This document shows, piece after piece, positions 41,111-51,699 of a stretch of DNA of 64,000 bases. The stretch spans positions 27,673,934 through 27,737,933 of the forward strand of contig OX621252.1 of NCBI GenBank assembly GCA_951640165.1, in the 5' to 3' direction. Position 1 is the first letter of the stretch. Each line of letters opens with the position of its first letter. Source of the DNA: Pseudoips prasinana. Its lineage: Eukaryota; Arthropoda; Insecta; Lepidoptera; Nolidae. Made by a program: the position numbers and the translations under genes. Under the pieces are notes generated by a model. That model worked only from the letters and a program-made list of their open reading frames with translations. It was not told the DNA's origin and did no database searches.

Positions 41111-41179
41111 GTACGCTGGTGGACATAGGCCTCCATGTCCACCAGTGGACGATATCAGGCTAATGATAATAATAATATA

Positions 41180-41426
41180 ATAATATCTAGGACAATGTCA
41201 CACAGATCATCCTAGCCCCAAACTAAGCAAAGCTTGTACTATGGGTACCAGGCGACGATATACATACTTAAATAGATAGATAAATACTTATATACATAGA
41301 AAACATCCATGACTCAGAAACAAATATTCGTGCTCATCACACTAATATTTGCACTTACTGGGATTCGAACCCAGGACCACCAGCTTCGTAGACAAGAGCA
41401 CTACCAACTAGGCTACGGTAACCGTC
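41180..41426 (-). mobile_element. tRNA-derived SINE, family A (copy 5)
   Basis: Complete reverse copy ending in an ATAATAATA-type repeat at 41163-41185. Confidence 0.88.
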
Positions 41427-41510
41427 AAATGATGATGCCGATGATGATGGTACTGTGCTAATTTAGTACATTATTAAAATTGAAAGGCCTGGTTTCAGCT
41501 AGTGGCTACC

Positions 41511-42380
41511 AACGAATCTGACTGCACGAGTGCTGCAGTGGTTAAAAAACTCGCCTCGCCACTTTGTGTCCCGGGTTTGACTCCGACGCGGGATAACTAT
41601 TTGTGTGACCCATAAAAAGTTGTTCTGGCCGTGGCCGTCAATTAAAGTACCCTGTGACACAGTGATTAATTTACATAGTGCGGGCGTGGTCTTTAAATAA
41701 AAAGAAATAACAATTCAACCGAATGGGAGACTTAAGAACTCTAACCATAAATATCTTCAATATGTCTGGATAACCAACACGTTGCTAAACTAGGCAACCT
41801 GGTTAGGGAATACACGTTGAAGCCAAAAAATGGGTAACAGCAGTGTTACAATTCAATGAAACATAACTTAGTTACTTAAAATTTTCATGTCTAGGAATCG
41901 AGTAATTTTTTTTTATTGTTAACAACATATCTAAACAATATTTACCAAATCTTTGAAAGACTGGCTATGTATTCAAGACTGGACTTTATGTTCAATTTTT
42001 CGTAATTTATGGACTCCATTAAGTTTGGGTTAATTTCCCCCATTTGTAAAATTTACAATTGGGGATTTTTAATAGGAATTAAAGCAAGAAGCCAGTCTGG
42101 AAGAACGAATCTGACTGCACGAGTGCTGCAGTGGTTAAAAAAGTCGCCTCGCCACTTCGTGTCCCGGGTTTAACTCCGACGCTGAATAACTATTTGTGTG
42201 ACCTATAAAAAGTTGTTCTGCCCGTGGCCGTCAAGTACCCTGCGACACAGTGATTAATTTAACTAGTGCGGGCGTGGTCTTTAAATAAAAACAAATAACA
42301 ATTCAACCGATTGGGAGACTTAAGAACTCTAACCATAAATATCTTAAATATGTTTGGATAACCAACACGTTGCTAAGGTA
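41511..42380 (+). repeat. 593-bp tandem duplication carrying SINE C
   Basis: AACGAATCTGACTGCACGAG begins at 41511 and again at 42104. The second unit ends about 42380. Each unit starts with a family C SINE (41519-41698 and 42112-42288), followed by CAATTCAACCGA and CAACACGTTGCTAA. Only the first unit has the segment shared with 37190-37400. Confidence 0.9.
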
Positions 42381-42389
42381 ACTAGACTG

Positions 42390-42840
42390 TGTGGTAGTGC
42401 GACCAGACAACTGATAAACATACTTAAATATTTCTAAATACATACATAGATGAATTACTCCCAGACACAAAACAACACATTTGACGGTCACCGTAGCCTA
42501 GTTGGTAGAGCTCCTGCCTACGAAGCTGGTGGTCCTGGATCGAATCCCGGTAAGTGCAAATATTTGTGTGATGAGCACGAATATCTGTTTCTGAGTCATG
42601 GATGTTTTCTAGGTATTTAAGTATTTATCTATCTATATAAGTATGTATATCGTCTCCTGGTACCCATAGTACAAGCTTTGCTTAGTTTGGGGTTAGGATG
42701 ATCTGTGTCACATTGTCCCTAGATATTTATTATTAGTATTTATTATTATTATAAAAAAAAACAACAAATAATCGTGCCCATCACGCAAAGATTTATCTTG
42801 GGCGGGATCGAACCCACGACCTGTAGCTTAGTAGTCAGGG
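42390..42840 (-). mobile_element. SINE family G, split by SINE A
   Basis: Reverse copy: ACAACTGATAAACATACTTA, GAATTACTCCCAGACAC, then (after the SINE A) CACGCAAAGATTTATCTTGG, GATCGAACCCACGACC (box B reverse). Same text as the second half of the satellite monomer, so it stands as a free copy of that segment. Confidence 0.72.
42486..42757 (+). mobile_element. tRNA-derived SINE, family A, inside SINE G
   Basis: Complete, with a TTATTATTA-type end. Flanked by AAAACAACACAT (42469-42480) and AAAACAACAAAT (42758-42769), a 12-base target duplication with one mismatch. Confidence 0.88.
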
Positions 42841-42841
42841 T

Positions 42842-43437
42842 CAATTCAATTCAATTCAATTCAATTTATTCATGAACAATTACATTGTGTTTGAACTCTT
42901 AATCTAAATAAATAAATAAATAAAATCACATTCATTAAAATTATAAAACTAATACATTCATTATACAATAATTTTCCCAATACAATCATTTTCCCAATAC
43001 AATTTAAATATTCAATACAATTAAGAATTCGATTACATTACAAACCATTTCATATTTTTTATTACACAATTACCAAAATCAAATTTAAAGCGTGGATATG
43101 TCATCATCTAGCGAGTACAGACATTTCTCCAATAGGAACGCCTTGAGTGTCGACTTAAATGAGCTCTTGTAAATTATGGTTTTTATGTCCAGTGGCAACC
43201 TGTTAAAAATCCGAACTGCTTGATATTGAGGACTATGTTGAACAATATTGAGCTTTGGTTCTATTTTGTTTTTAAAATCTTTCCTGCGCGTACTTTCTCT
43301 CAACTGTCTCTCCTCATCCGTTTCATAGGTATGCAGGAATTTCTTAAAATTCAGCAACAGTACCAAAATATAGAGGCTGGGCACAGTAAGAATATTTAAA
43401 TTTTTAAAGTGTGGCCGACAGCTCTCTATCAACTAAA
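42842..43437 (-). pseudogene. LINE 3' end with ORF2 C-terminus
   Basis: The minus frame 43432-43085 reads LTVPSLYILVLLLNFKKFLH, QAVRIFNRLPLDIK and SFKSTLKAFLLEKCLYSLDD: the tail seen after the reverse transcriptase in CR1/Daphne-like LINEs. The UTR follows and the element ends in an (ATTGA)n microsatellite (42842-42867). No catalytic part; 5' truncated. Confidence 0.72.
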
Positions 43438-44249
43438 TCAACAGGTCAGTACGCAAATAATAAAATTAATATCCTTCTCAACAGTCCAATAAATGAACCA
43501 AATACCTCTATTAATTTAGATAACTGAACAAAATCCCTAGAAACTAGACTCTACATGATATTATAGGTATAATAATTACTCCGCGACCCGAGCATCTAAG
43601 CCGTGTACATCCTGTTACAAGATGGCCGGCCCGGATATCCTTTACTTGGATGTCGTACCAGTGCTCTATTTAAGTTCCGACGTTATTTGCTCAAAAACAT
43701 GCTTTTTAAGTCTTGTTTTAAATTGTAAAGGGTTTGTAGAACTTGTTTTGTAGTTAATTAAATTTGTTCAGTACTTTGCTATGACAGATAGTAGACAGTT
43801 TCGCTTTGTTTGAGTAAGGTAACTTTTTGTAATTAAGATAGTAAACATTTTATTACCGTGAGAAATTATAAACAGTATATAAATATAACGTTACTCAGAA
43901 TCACATTAAGTCTATGTACAGTCAGCTACTTGAAACCGCTTGCTAATACTATGTGGTATAATGAACAGCAGACCACTGAGGGCAAGAAGATCAATCAATC
44001 GATGAACCGTTATATTGATTGATTGATTAATCTTCGCGCTTGCTTTATTGGATACCTATAGAAATTGTCATAGATATTCAATAAAGCAAAGAAATAGTGT
44101 GTAATTAAATACTTGTCTATAATTTTATTTTTTTCATATAAATACATATTTGGATTTTGCATGGAACTTGGCACTCATTTAGATCTCCATTCTTTTTGCG
44201 GCGAAGCTCACAGCCAAGCATAATTTTTGGATTGAACTTGGTTCTCCTT
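43438..44249. other. Anonymous DNA with an imperfect inverted repeat
   Basis: GCAAGAAGATCAATCAATC (about 43983) pairs loosely with GATTGATTGATTAATCTTCG (about 44017). Nothing else recognised. Confidence 0.35.
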
Positions 44250-44499
44250 TTTAGGGTTCCGTAGCCAAATGGCAAAAAACGCAACCCTTATAGATTCGTC
44301 ATGTCTCTCTGTCTGTCCGTCCGTATCACACAGTCACAGCCATTTTTTCCGAAATTATAAGAGCTGTACTATTGAAACTTGGTAAGTAGATGTATTATGT
44401 GAACCGCATTTAGATTTTAACACAAAAATAGAAAAATAATAATAATTTTGGGGTTCCCGATACATAGTACTTAAACTCAACAATTTTTTTTTCGTCGTA

Positions 44500-46156
44500 C
44501 CCGTACCGTCGTCGTTAGGCGGGAGCTTAAGCTCCTAGACGTCCATAAGTCGAGCGGGCCGGACGGCATCCCTTCAGTGGTGCTAAAGACGTGCGCCCCT
44601 GAGTTGACCCCGGTTTTAACGCGCCTTTACCGTCTCTGTTACAGCGCTAAAAGGGTTCCATCTTCGTGGAAGGTAGCCAACGTCCACCCTATTCCCAAAA
44701 AGGGTGACCGGTCGGACCCAACGAACTACAGGCCTATAGCGGTAACATCCTTGCTATCCAAGGTCATGGAGAGAGTCATCAACTCTAAGCTCCTACAATA
44801 CCTAGAGAAACACCAGCTGATAAGCGATCGTCAGTATGGCTTCCGTCACGGTCGTTCAGCTGGTGATCTTCTAGTGTATTCTACACATCGTTGGGCACAA
44901 ACCTTGGAAAGCAAGGGTGAGGCTCTGGCCTGTAGTCTTGACATCGTCAAGGCATTCGATAGGGTCTGGCATAAGGCTCTTCTATCGAAGCTACCATCAT
45001 ATGGAATCCCCGAGGGACTCTGCAGTTGGATCACCAGCTTTTTGGACGGTCGGAGCATTAAAGTCGTAGCAGACGGTTCTTGCTCCGACACCAAAACCAT
45101 TAACGCTGGCGTACCACAAGGCTCGGTGCTCTCCCCTACGCTATTCATTCTGCATATCAATGACATGTTATCTATAGAAAACATGCATTGCTATGCGGAT
45201 GACAGCACGGGTGATGCGCAGTATAGCGGCCACCAGAATGTCTCTCGCAGCTCGGTACAAGAGAAACGGTTGCAACTTGTGTCTGAAGTCGAGGGTTCTC
45301 TCGGGCGGGCCTATGAATGGGGTGTAGAGAACCTAGTCCAGTTTAACCCCAATAAGACACAAGTGTGCGCGTTCACTGCTAAGAAGGACCCATTTGTCGT
45401 AGCGCCCCGATTCCAAGGGGTTGATCTCCGTGTATCCGAGAGTATTGGGATCCTCGGAATCGAAATTTCGAGCACCTGCCAATTTAGGGGTCATTTGGAG
45501 GACAAAGCCAAACTGGCAAGTAAGAAGTTGGGCGTCCTGAATAGAGCTAGGCAGTACTTCACTCCAAGACAGCGGCTTGCGCTATATAAAGCACAAGTCC
45601 GCCCGCACATGGAGTATTGCTCACATATCTGGGCAGGAGCCCCTAAATACCAGCTCGACCCACTTGACTCCCTCCAAAGGCGTGCTATTAGAATCGTTGG
45701 GGATTCCAATCTTACGGACAGATTGGAGTCGCTAGAGCAGCGGAGAGACTTCGGATCTCTCTGCGTGTTCTACCGTCTCTTTCACGGGGAATGCTCTGAG
45801 GAACTGTTTGAGCTGGTGCCACCGTCCCCTTTTTATCATCGGACCACGCGCACTCGCAGTAAGGTTCATCCGTATCACCTGGAAGCGATCTCGTCAAGCA
45901 CGGTTCGCTTTCAGCGTTCATACATCCCACGTACGTGCCGGCTCTGGAATGAATTACCTGCTGCGGTGTTTCCCCAGCGCTACGACATGTCCTTCTTCAA
46001 ACGAGGTTTAAAAAGAGTACTAATATCACGGTAGGCAGCGGTTTGCTGTGCCCCCTGGCACTGCGAATGTCCATGAGCAGCGGTTACCACTTACCATCAG
46101 GTGGGCCGCTAGCTCGTCTGCTTACTAAGGCAATAAAAAAAAAAAAAAAAAAAATA
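44500..46156 (+). mobile_element. 5'-truncated Jockey/BMC1-like LINE
   Basis: Begins within ORF2 and ends, after the stop at 46034, with CACTTACCATCAGGTGGGCC, GCTAGCTCGTCTGC and a 16-base A run at 46137-46155. This 3' end is the one I know from BMC1-like Jockey LINEs of Lepidoptera. The 5' junction lies at about 44500-44508. Confidence 0.85.
44577..46034 (+). CDS. Reverse transcriptase part of ORF2, Jockey/BMC1-like
   Basis: An open frame of 485 residues counted from a GTG; it is open upstream to the truncation (SSGPDGIPSVV at about 44550), so the ATG/GTG is not a true start. Blocks: VHPIPKKGDRSDPTNYRPIA, YGFRHGRSAGD, CSLDIVKAFDRVWH (motif A), AGVPQGSVLSPTLF (motif B), MHCYADDSTGD (motif C with YADD), VQFNPNKTQV, then the tail AQVRPHMEYCSHIWAG, LQRRAIRIVGD and TCRLWNELPAAVFP. 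The endonuclease is missing. All RT catalytic Asp residues are present and there is no stop, so the copy is young, but without ORF1 and endonuclease it cannot move itself. Host-like promoter not visible. Confidence 0.88.
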   Translation: MVLKTCAPELTPVLTRLYRLCYSAKRVPSSWKVANVHPIPKKGDRSDPTNYRPIAVTSLLSKVMERVINSKLLQYLEKHQLISDRQYGFRHGRSAGDLLVYSTHRWAQTLESKGEALACSLDIVKAFDRVWHKALLSKLPSYGIPEGLCSWITSFLDGRSIKVVADGSCSDTKTINAGVPQGSVLSPTLFILHINDMLSIENMHCYADDSTGDAQYSGHQNVSRSSVQEKRLQLVSEVEGSLGRAYEWGVENLVQFNPNKTQVCAFTAKKDPFVVAPRFQGVDLRVSESIGILGIEISSTCQFRGHLEDKAKLASKKLGVLNRARQYFTPRQRLALYKAQVRPHMEYCSHIWAGAPKYQLDPLDSLQRRAIRIVGDSNLTDRLESLEQRRDFGSLCVFYRLFHGECSEELFELVPPSPFYHRTTRTRSKVHPYHLEAISSSTVRFQRSYIPRTCRLWNELPAAVFPQRYDMSFFKRGLKRVLISR

Positions 46157-46512
46157 CTTGAGGGGTGTTTAAATTGTCTTCTTGACTTGTCTTCAAAAAT
46201 GATATTGAGGTTCCTAGTATCATTTTTTTCTTAACTGAATAGTTTGCGCGAGAGACACTTCCAAAGTGGAAAAATAAGTGTCCCCTCCCCTGTAACTTCT
46301 AAAATAAGAATGATAAAACTAAAAAAAATATATTATGTACATTACCATGTAAACTAACAACGAAAATTGGTTTGAACCTAATCTAGTAAGTAGTTTTTTT
46401 TAATGCGTCATAAATCGTAAACCGCATTTTACCTTTCATTTAATCAACTGAAATACTTGCTGCTGCGGAACCCTTCATGGGCGAGTCCGACTCGCACTTG
46501 GCCGGTTTTTTT

Positions 46513-47224
46513 ACATATATGTTTTTGGTGGGATATCATTACTTTTTGTAAAGAAAACTAGGCAGGTATTGATTTTTAATGTTGTAATGTTTCCGCTGCA
46601 TTGTTTTCTTTTTTATGCTATTGTCTGCATTCTCTTGTATGATACAGATAAGAGTGCGCATTGCCCATTCATTATTTGCTACCTTTTTAAAACATTTCTT
46701 CTTTATGCTTAAATTAGCCAAGTCACTCAACTCGTTATCAACCCACTCTACGTCAGTTTCTTCTTAATATTTGATAACCTTAACAATCTTTATCTAAGTA
46801 TAGGTATAAACTTTTTAAATTCAATTGAGATCTAACAGCAAATATTGCCGCTAACAGAGTTTTTAGCTATAGAAAATCGTGGAATTCATGATATCTACCT
46901 GGCAACATTCGAACGTCATTTGGCTTTTAAAAGTCGATCGTAAAATAAAAAGGGGGAGTATGGACAATGGCAGTGGGGGTCATTTTTCACGCGTGTATAG
47001 AGTTATGTTCGGGTAAGGGTGTGTGTTCGGTTGAGTGTTTTATTATATTTTAAACCTTTATTGTGTTGCTTTGGTGCTGACTTTCATTTTGCACGCTCTC
47101 TATAATTAGCGAAACACGCATGTTCATTTATATTAAGTATAGGAGTTACAAGGCCTGTAAAAGTGGTTTAAGTGTGGTTTAAAATCATAACCATAATATA
47201 TATTCGCAAAGAAATATTATGATT
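46513..47224. other. Anonymous AT-rich DNA
   Basis: A 63-residue minus frame at 46539-46730 has no domain. Nothing else recognised. Confidence 0.35.
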
Positions 47225-47425
47225 ATTATTTGGGTAGTAGCTACCTTCGTATTAAAGTTATTCAACCCACCAAATAGGTCTCTGCGATGGCTTCATAACT
47301 GTTGTAAAACGACCACAACCGAATGCGTCACCTAAATGTGCTCTTCGAAGAACGGAAACGCTCAGAAAAGAAACTGCTTTGGTGGTCACCCATCTATCGA
47401 CTGACTGACACTCTTACCATTTAGA
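47225..47425 (-). mobile_element. 5S rRNA-derived SINE (copy 3), decayed
   Basis: Keeps CATAGATGGGTGACC-like text (reverse GGTCACCCATCTATCGACTG) and the tail CTTCGAAGAACGGAAACGC. The box A area is lost at about 47410, where the palindrome begins. Confidence 0.6.
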
Positions 47426-47428
47426 GGC

Positions 47429-47554
47429 GATTTCACCGTTAAAATTAAACGCGATCACTGGACGCTAAACTCAGATCAGCGTCATGTAGCTGACTATATG
47501 ACGCTGATCTGAGTTTAGCGTCAATTGACCGCGTTTAATTTTAACGGTAAAATC
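47429..47554. repeat. 126-bp near-perfect palindrome
   Basis: Arms of about 60 bases (ACCGTTAAAATTAAACGCG, GACGCTAAACTCAGATCAGC, GTCAT) meet around CTGAC, with few mismatches. No coding frame. It looks like a MITE without a unique centre, and it cuts the 5S SINE short. Confidence 0.92.
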
Positions 47555-48527
47555 TTTTTATCTTGACGTTTACGGTAAGTCAAGGAGGCTTTCACTGCTT
47601 CACTGGACAATAGAGGTGAGCGAGGATCTAGCAAATGAACTGAGTAACTGAGTAACGCCCTAGAGGGCTTCTTTGAGGTTTTGAACCTCAGCTTAGGGCG
47701 ATTACTGACGTGGGAATGCTGTCTGAGATATTTTGTGCAACTTTCAAACCTCGGCTCAGGATAGTTGCTGATGTGGAAATGCATGAGAGGGTCAGGTTTT
47801 TTTATATATTTTGTGTAACTGTCGCTCTACGTTAGTACGTGATTACGCGGGCCGCTCGTCTAATGGAAGATCCAAGAATGTTTCGCTAGGGGCTATTGTC
47901 CGGTAAAAACTTCTTATGGTAACGGTAAACGTAATGTTTAGCAAGAACACCAGAACATAATTATTAATTTTAACGCTAAAAAACCCCAGGAAGAACTAGT
48001 ATATACAATTCAGAACTTATGAAAAATTGGCAATTACGCTTAAGACAAATTATATAATAGATAGTAATTATCAATGAATTATAAATTACGCTTGTGCTCA
48101 AGACCCAATATTAATAGGAAGTAAATACATTCGCGTCACACAAAAAAGCCCCCTACAGTATGCACACAGCCTTACGCTATATAACTATTATCCGTTGTTG
48201 GAAGTTAATAATGTTCTATTGTATAGAGAATTCGCTTTATTTCAGCGTGACTCGCCATTTTAATTCAAAACTAAAATGTTATATATAAGCCGACATTCGT
48301 GGCGGAAAGGAAATTTGTTTTGATTTAGAAGGGTTATTAGGGTAATGGCGCCAGTGATTAAGTCCACACTAGACTAGTCTTTTGTTATTCGTAGTTCCCA
48401 CTATTTCCTGAAAGAAATCGTGTAGGTTTATTCAACCTGCAACTGGAAAACGTCATCCTTTAAAGTTTTATAACATAACAAAATATCCTTTCCGATGCAA
48501 TTATTGTGACTGGCTATTAATATTAAT
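47555..48527. other. Anonymous DNA
   Basis: The minus frame 47521-47784 contains an internal repeat (HISNYPEPRFES and HVSNRPKLRFKT), reflecting two similar 60-bp stretches at 47650-47790. It shows no known domain. Confidence 0.35.
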
Positions 48528-48868
48528 AATGTCCTCCTGGCCGAATTTCGGCCACGGCGTCCGATCTCAACAGAGATTAGGCATCTGCGCGGGACATATT
48601 ATAGTGCTCAAGTGTGTGCGCAAACACTGGAGCACTTTCTATTCCACCCCTCTTGATCCGATGGGACGCCTAGCGACACGACCGGAAAGAGGCCAGGTAC
48701 AGGACCGACGGCTTTACGTGCTCTCCGAGGCATAATACCACCATCTCCCAGACTTCGGGCTGATGCTGCGAAATTTTTCTTTGTACAGAAAAGTCCCAAA
48801 ATCACTTTTGGCCCGACCCATGATTTGAACCCAGGACATAGTTCTCTGCTATTGCTGTGTAGCTGACG
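48528..48868 (-). mobile_element. tRNA-derived SINE, family D (copy 2)
   Basis: GTCCTCCTGGCCGAATTTCG start, CTAGCGACACGACCGGAAAG, box B reverse GATTTGAACCC. The box A end is degenerate. Confidence 0.8.
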
Positions 48869-48869
48869 G

Positions 48870-49112
48870 CATAGAATATCACCACCCCATCTCATCCCGT
48901 GGGGGGCATAGAAGTCGTCCCGAGGGAATATATACCAAAGAACGTGCAGCAGTGTCTCTCTGTGTACTATGACCATCATACTGCGATCGCCAACCCGTCT
49001 GCCAAGCGTGGCGATTATGGCATATCCCTCCAAATGATGGGCACAACTCCATTGTGGAAATCTTTTGGGGAGGTCTTTGTCCAGCCGTGAACGTCATTCG
49101 ACTGACATGAAC
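48870..49112 (+). mobile_element. SINE family E with RTE-type tail (best copy)
   Basis: ACCCCATCTCATCCCGTGGG, GAAGTCGTCCCGAGGGAATA, CATACTGCGATCGCCAACCC, AAGCGTGGCGATTATGGCAT. The end CTTTTGGGGAGGTCTTTGTC then CAGC...GTCATTCGACTGACATG equals the 3' end of the RTE family b copies at 57.4 and 58.5 kb. Confidence 0.8.
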
Positions 49113-49446
49113 TGTTGTGACTGGATTGTGTGACATTTGACAGGCCAGGAATACATTTTTTTCGACAAGATATAATCAAATTTGATTTGGCCCGCCCGCG
49201 CACTATATTCCTTTGATTTTAATAAAGTAAAGTACGCGTTCAGTAGTTTGTAGTTTAGTTTACTCAGACCGTTGCAGCTATCTTTTTCTCGCTCAGTATC
49301 ATAATACCTACCTATCGCCGCTGCAGGTGTGCCTCAGTACTTGTAGCTTCGCATTAAAAGTACCGTGTGCATCAGGCCTTAGTGTAGTAATAATTATATG
49401 AGTGCTATTTATTTAGGTTCAAATATTGGTAAGTATATTTCAATTA
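49113..49446. other. Anonymous DNA
   Basis: Nothing recognised. Confidence 0.3.
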
Positions 49447-49690
49447 GGTACTTACTTATCGTATGGGCAGTGGTTACCCTAGTGTCAGAGTTGTTCAAGC
49501 CGCTCATTAAGCCTCTGAAATGGCTTAACGACTGTTGCCGTAGCTACAACTGGGACCGTCAACTTAACGTGCTCTCCTAAGTAAATTAAACCACTTTGGC
49601 GGTCACCCATCTATGGACTGACCACGAGCTTATTTGCTTAACCTAGCCAATCTCTTACGGACCGGTGAGAGCGTCTGGCTAAGATTTCAG
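49447..49690 (-). mobile_element. 5S rRNA-derived SINE (copy 4)
   Basis: On the minus strand CTCACCGGTCCGTAAGAGAT, TAGGTTAAGCAAATAAGC (box A area), AGATGGGTGACCGCC (box C area). Same tail form as copy 1 (reverse TATCGTATGGGCAGTGGTTA). Confidence 0.8.
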
Positions 49691-50030
49691 TATTTTGCGC
49701 TAGACTAAATACGACTAGACGGTGCACTTTTATATCCTACCACTAAACTGGTCTTTGTTGATACTTATTTATTAAACGTTTTAAGTTAATTTATTATTCC
49801 ACTCGGGGGTAAGCTACTCATACTTAACTCCTTACAGAAGTCCGGCGGATGTATGTCGGATGTGATCCGACATACGGTTGGATCCGACATAACGTGAGTT
49901 TGTAACTCCGTATTGGTTATCAAGTTACAACAAGTTGTATTCTTGTAACTTTTGCTATCATGTTTCTGTATAATAGTGAGGAATAAGGTTTTCTGTCGAT
50001 GGTTAACTACAATAATTTTAAGCAAATAGA
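49691..50030. other. Anonymous AT-rich DNA
   Basis: Short inverted text GTCGGATGTGATCCGACATA near 49855. Nothing else recognised. Confidence 0.3.
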
Positions 50031-50640
50031 AAACACCAAGCCAAGTGCAATTCGGACTCGCGCACGAAGGGTTCCGTACCATCTATACATATAATAAAAT
50101 CGTATAAAAGTCAAAACTGTACATTGAATGTTTTTTTTAAAGGATACTTGGAGAGTGATGTATAATCGATATCGAAACCAAAAATATAGTTTTTAGAATT
50201 TTTGTCTGTTTATCTGTTTGTCTGTATGTATGTCCGGGCTAAACTCAAAAAATACTGCATGGATTTACTTCAAATTTTGCATGAATATTACTAAGAGGTC
50301 GAATCAACATATAGGCTACATATTATCACGCTATCACCTAAGAGGGAGGAGCTGTGATAATATATAAAGTTTAACGCGGGTAAAACCGCGGGGCACAGCT
50401 AGTTATCGATGAAAACGAGCAAAAAGTTCACGTCTGTTGTATGGGAGCCCCCTTAAATATTTATTGTATTTGGTTTTTAGTATTTGTTGTTATAGCGGCA
50501 ACAGAAATACATCATCTGTGAAAATTTCAAATGTCTAACTATCACAATTAATGAGATACAGCCTGGTGACAGACGGACAGACAGACAGTGAAGTCTTAGT
50601 AATAGGGTCCCGTTTGACCCTTTTGGTACGGAACCCTAAA
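50031..50640 (+). mobile_element. MITE-like element T (copy 5), holding a Helitron
   Basis: GCCAAGTGCAATTCGGACTC start, TTTTGGTACGGAACCCTAAA end. A 321-bp Helitron lies between A50081 and T50403. Confidence 0.85.
50082..50402 (+). mobile_element. Non-autonomous Helitron H2 inside element T
   Basis: TC start at 50082, hairpin CGCGGGTAAAACCGCGG, end GGCACAGCTAG at 50402. It is the most complete H2 copy. Removing it gives GTACCATTATCGATGAAAAC, as in the empty copy at 27.75 kb. Confidence 0.92.
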
Positions 50641-50814
50641 TAGACAGAATGTGTTAATATAATTATGTTTTCTAACATAGTTTTTGAACCTCGTGTTTAC
50701 GGATTAATATTATCTGAAAAAAAACCCGATAGATATAAGCAAGCCTATTGGATCTATTCAATCAGCCTGGTGAGATGGTCATTTTAATAAACCAAGCAGT
50801 TTTTTGTGGTATGT

Positions 50815-50858
50815 ACTACAGACGCCAGCACATCCAACTACCCCAATCTGTATTATTA
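50815..50858. mobile_element. MITE family S fragment
   Basis: ACAGACGCCAGCACATCCAA then CTACCCCAATCTGT: one end only. Confidence 0.6.
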
Positions 50859-51304
50859 TCCTAATACTTTTATATCATATACAAAAAAACAAATATTTTT
50901 CAAACTTTATGCACAACGATGAACAAAGACGGACTTATCCCGAGGGTATTCTCTGGCAGTCAACCTTGGGTTGATGCAGAGAAAAAACATGGTAGGTGCA
51001 CTAACATCTATGAGTTGATTCAAATGTCAGGATTGTTATTAAGTACCCCTACATATATTCAAAAACCAATACAAGTTTTAAAGTTTTACTTTGCCGAAAC
51101 CACCCGGATCAACATAAACTGTATAACAAAATTATATCTGTTAAAATCGGTGCAAGCGTTTAGGTGTTATAGTAGAATAAACAAACACAAATAGCATAAT
51201 TGCTATTCGACAATTCGGACTGATTGAACTCGGCTCGAATCGTCAACTAGACGCGATTTAGAAAAAAGGTTTTTATTTTATTGACAAAACAAGTTTCAAT
51301 TCAA
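50859..51304. other. Anonymous DNA with a 91-residue open frame
   Basis: The frame 50919-51194 (plus) starts MNKDGLIPRVFSGSQPW and has no domain I recognise. It may be chance. Confidence 0.25.
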
Positions 51305-51437
51305 TGTACAGACGCCAGCACTTACAACTACCCTAGACTGTAAAATTTATTAATAGATTTTCAACTTTATCACATAAGCATAAGGTACACTTTCAATTGG
51401 GGAAATTTGACAGTTTGCTGTAGTTTGATGGTACATG
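51305..51437. mobile_element. MITE family S (copy 3), right end damaged
   Basis: TGTACAGACGCCAGCACTTA at left; the right end keeps TAGTTTGATGGTACATG but has lost the GCTGGCGTCT part. Confidence 0.7.
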
Positions 51438-51699
51438 AAATAACAAATAAAAGCTGCATATACTCGTAGATAGCTACGCTGTCTATAACAAATCAACGGA
51501 ACAGGAACTGAGGGTTACCGCCAAATTCGTCGGCCATCGTGATCGTGATCGGCGTTCAAATAAATAAAGGTTAAAAATTACTTAATCATTTTCTGTCTAG
51601 TTTGAGATCAGATGGCAGCGTGTTCTGATTCTTCTGGTGGAAGCTATTTTTAGTCCCCGGAGGTAATACTGCTTCAAGCGATGAACTATTAGATATGAT
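51438..51699. other. Anonymous DNA with a MITE fragment
   Basis: CGTTCAAATAAATAAAGGTT at about 51552 is an arm fragment of the 15687 MITE family. Confidence 0.45.

Larger units (their letters stand above)
44250..46512 (+). mobile_element. MITE-like element T, long form, split by a Jockey LINE
   Basis: Left part 44250-44508 (TTTTTAGGGTTCCGTAGCC, GTCTGTCCGTCCGTATCACA, GGGGTTCCCGATACATAGTA) and right part about 46157-46512 (AGTTTGCGCGAGAGACACTT, GCGAGTCCGACTCGCACTTG, GCCGGTTTTTTT). The ends equal those of the short T copies; the middle is different. Confidence 0.75.

Noticed and set aside
48529..49203. Cluster of frames up to 141 residues
   Set aside because: All fall in SINE D and SINE E copies; the frames are not shared between copies.
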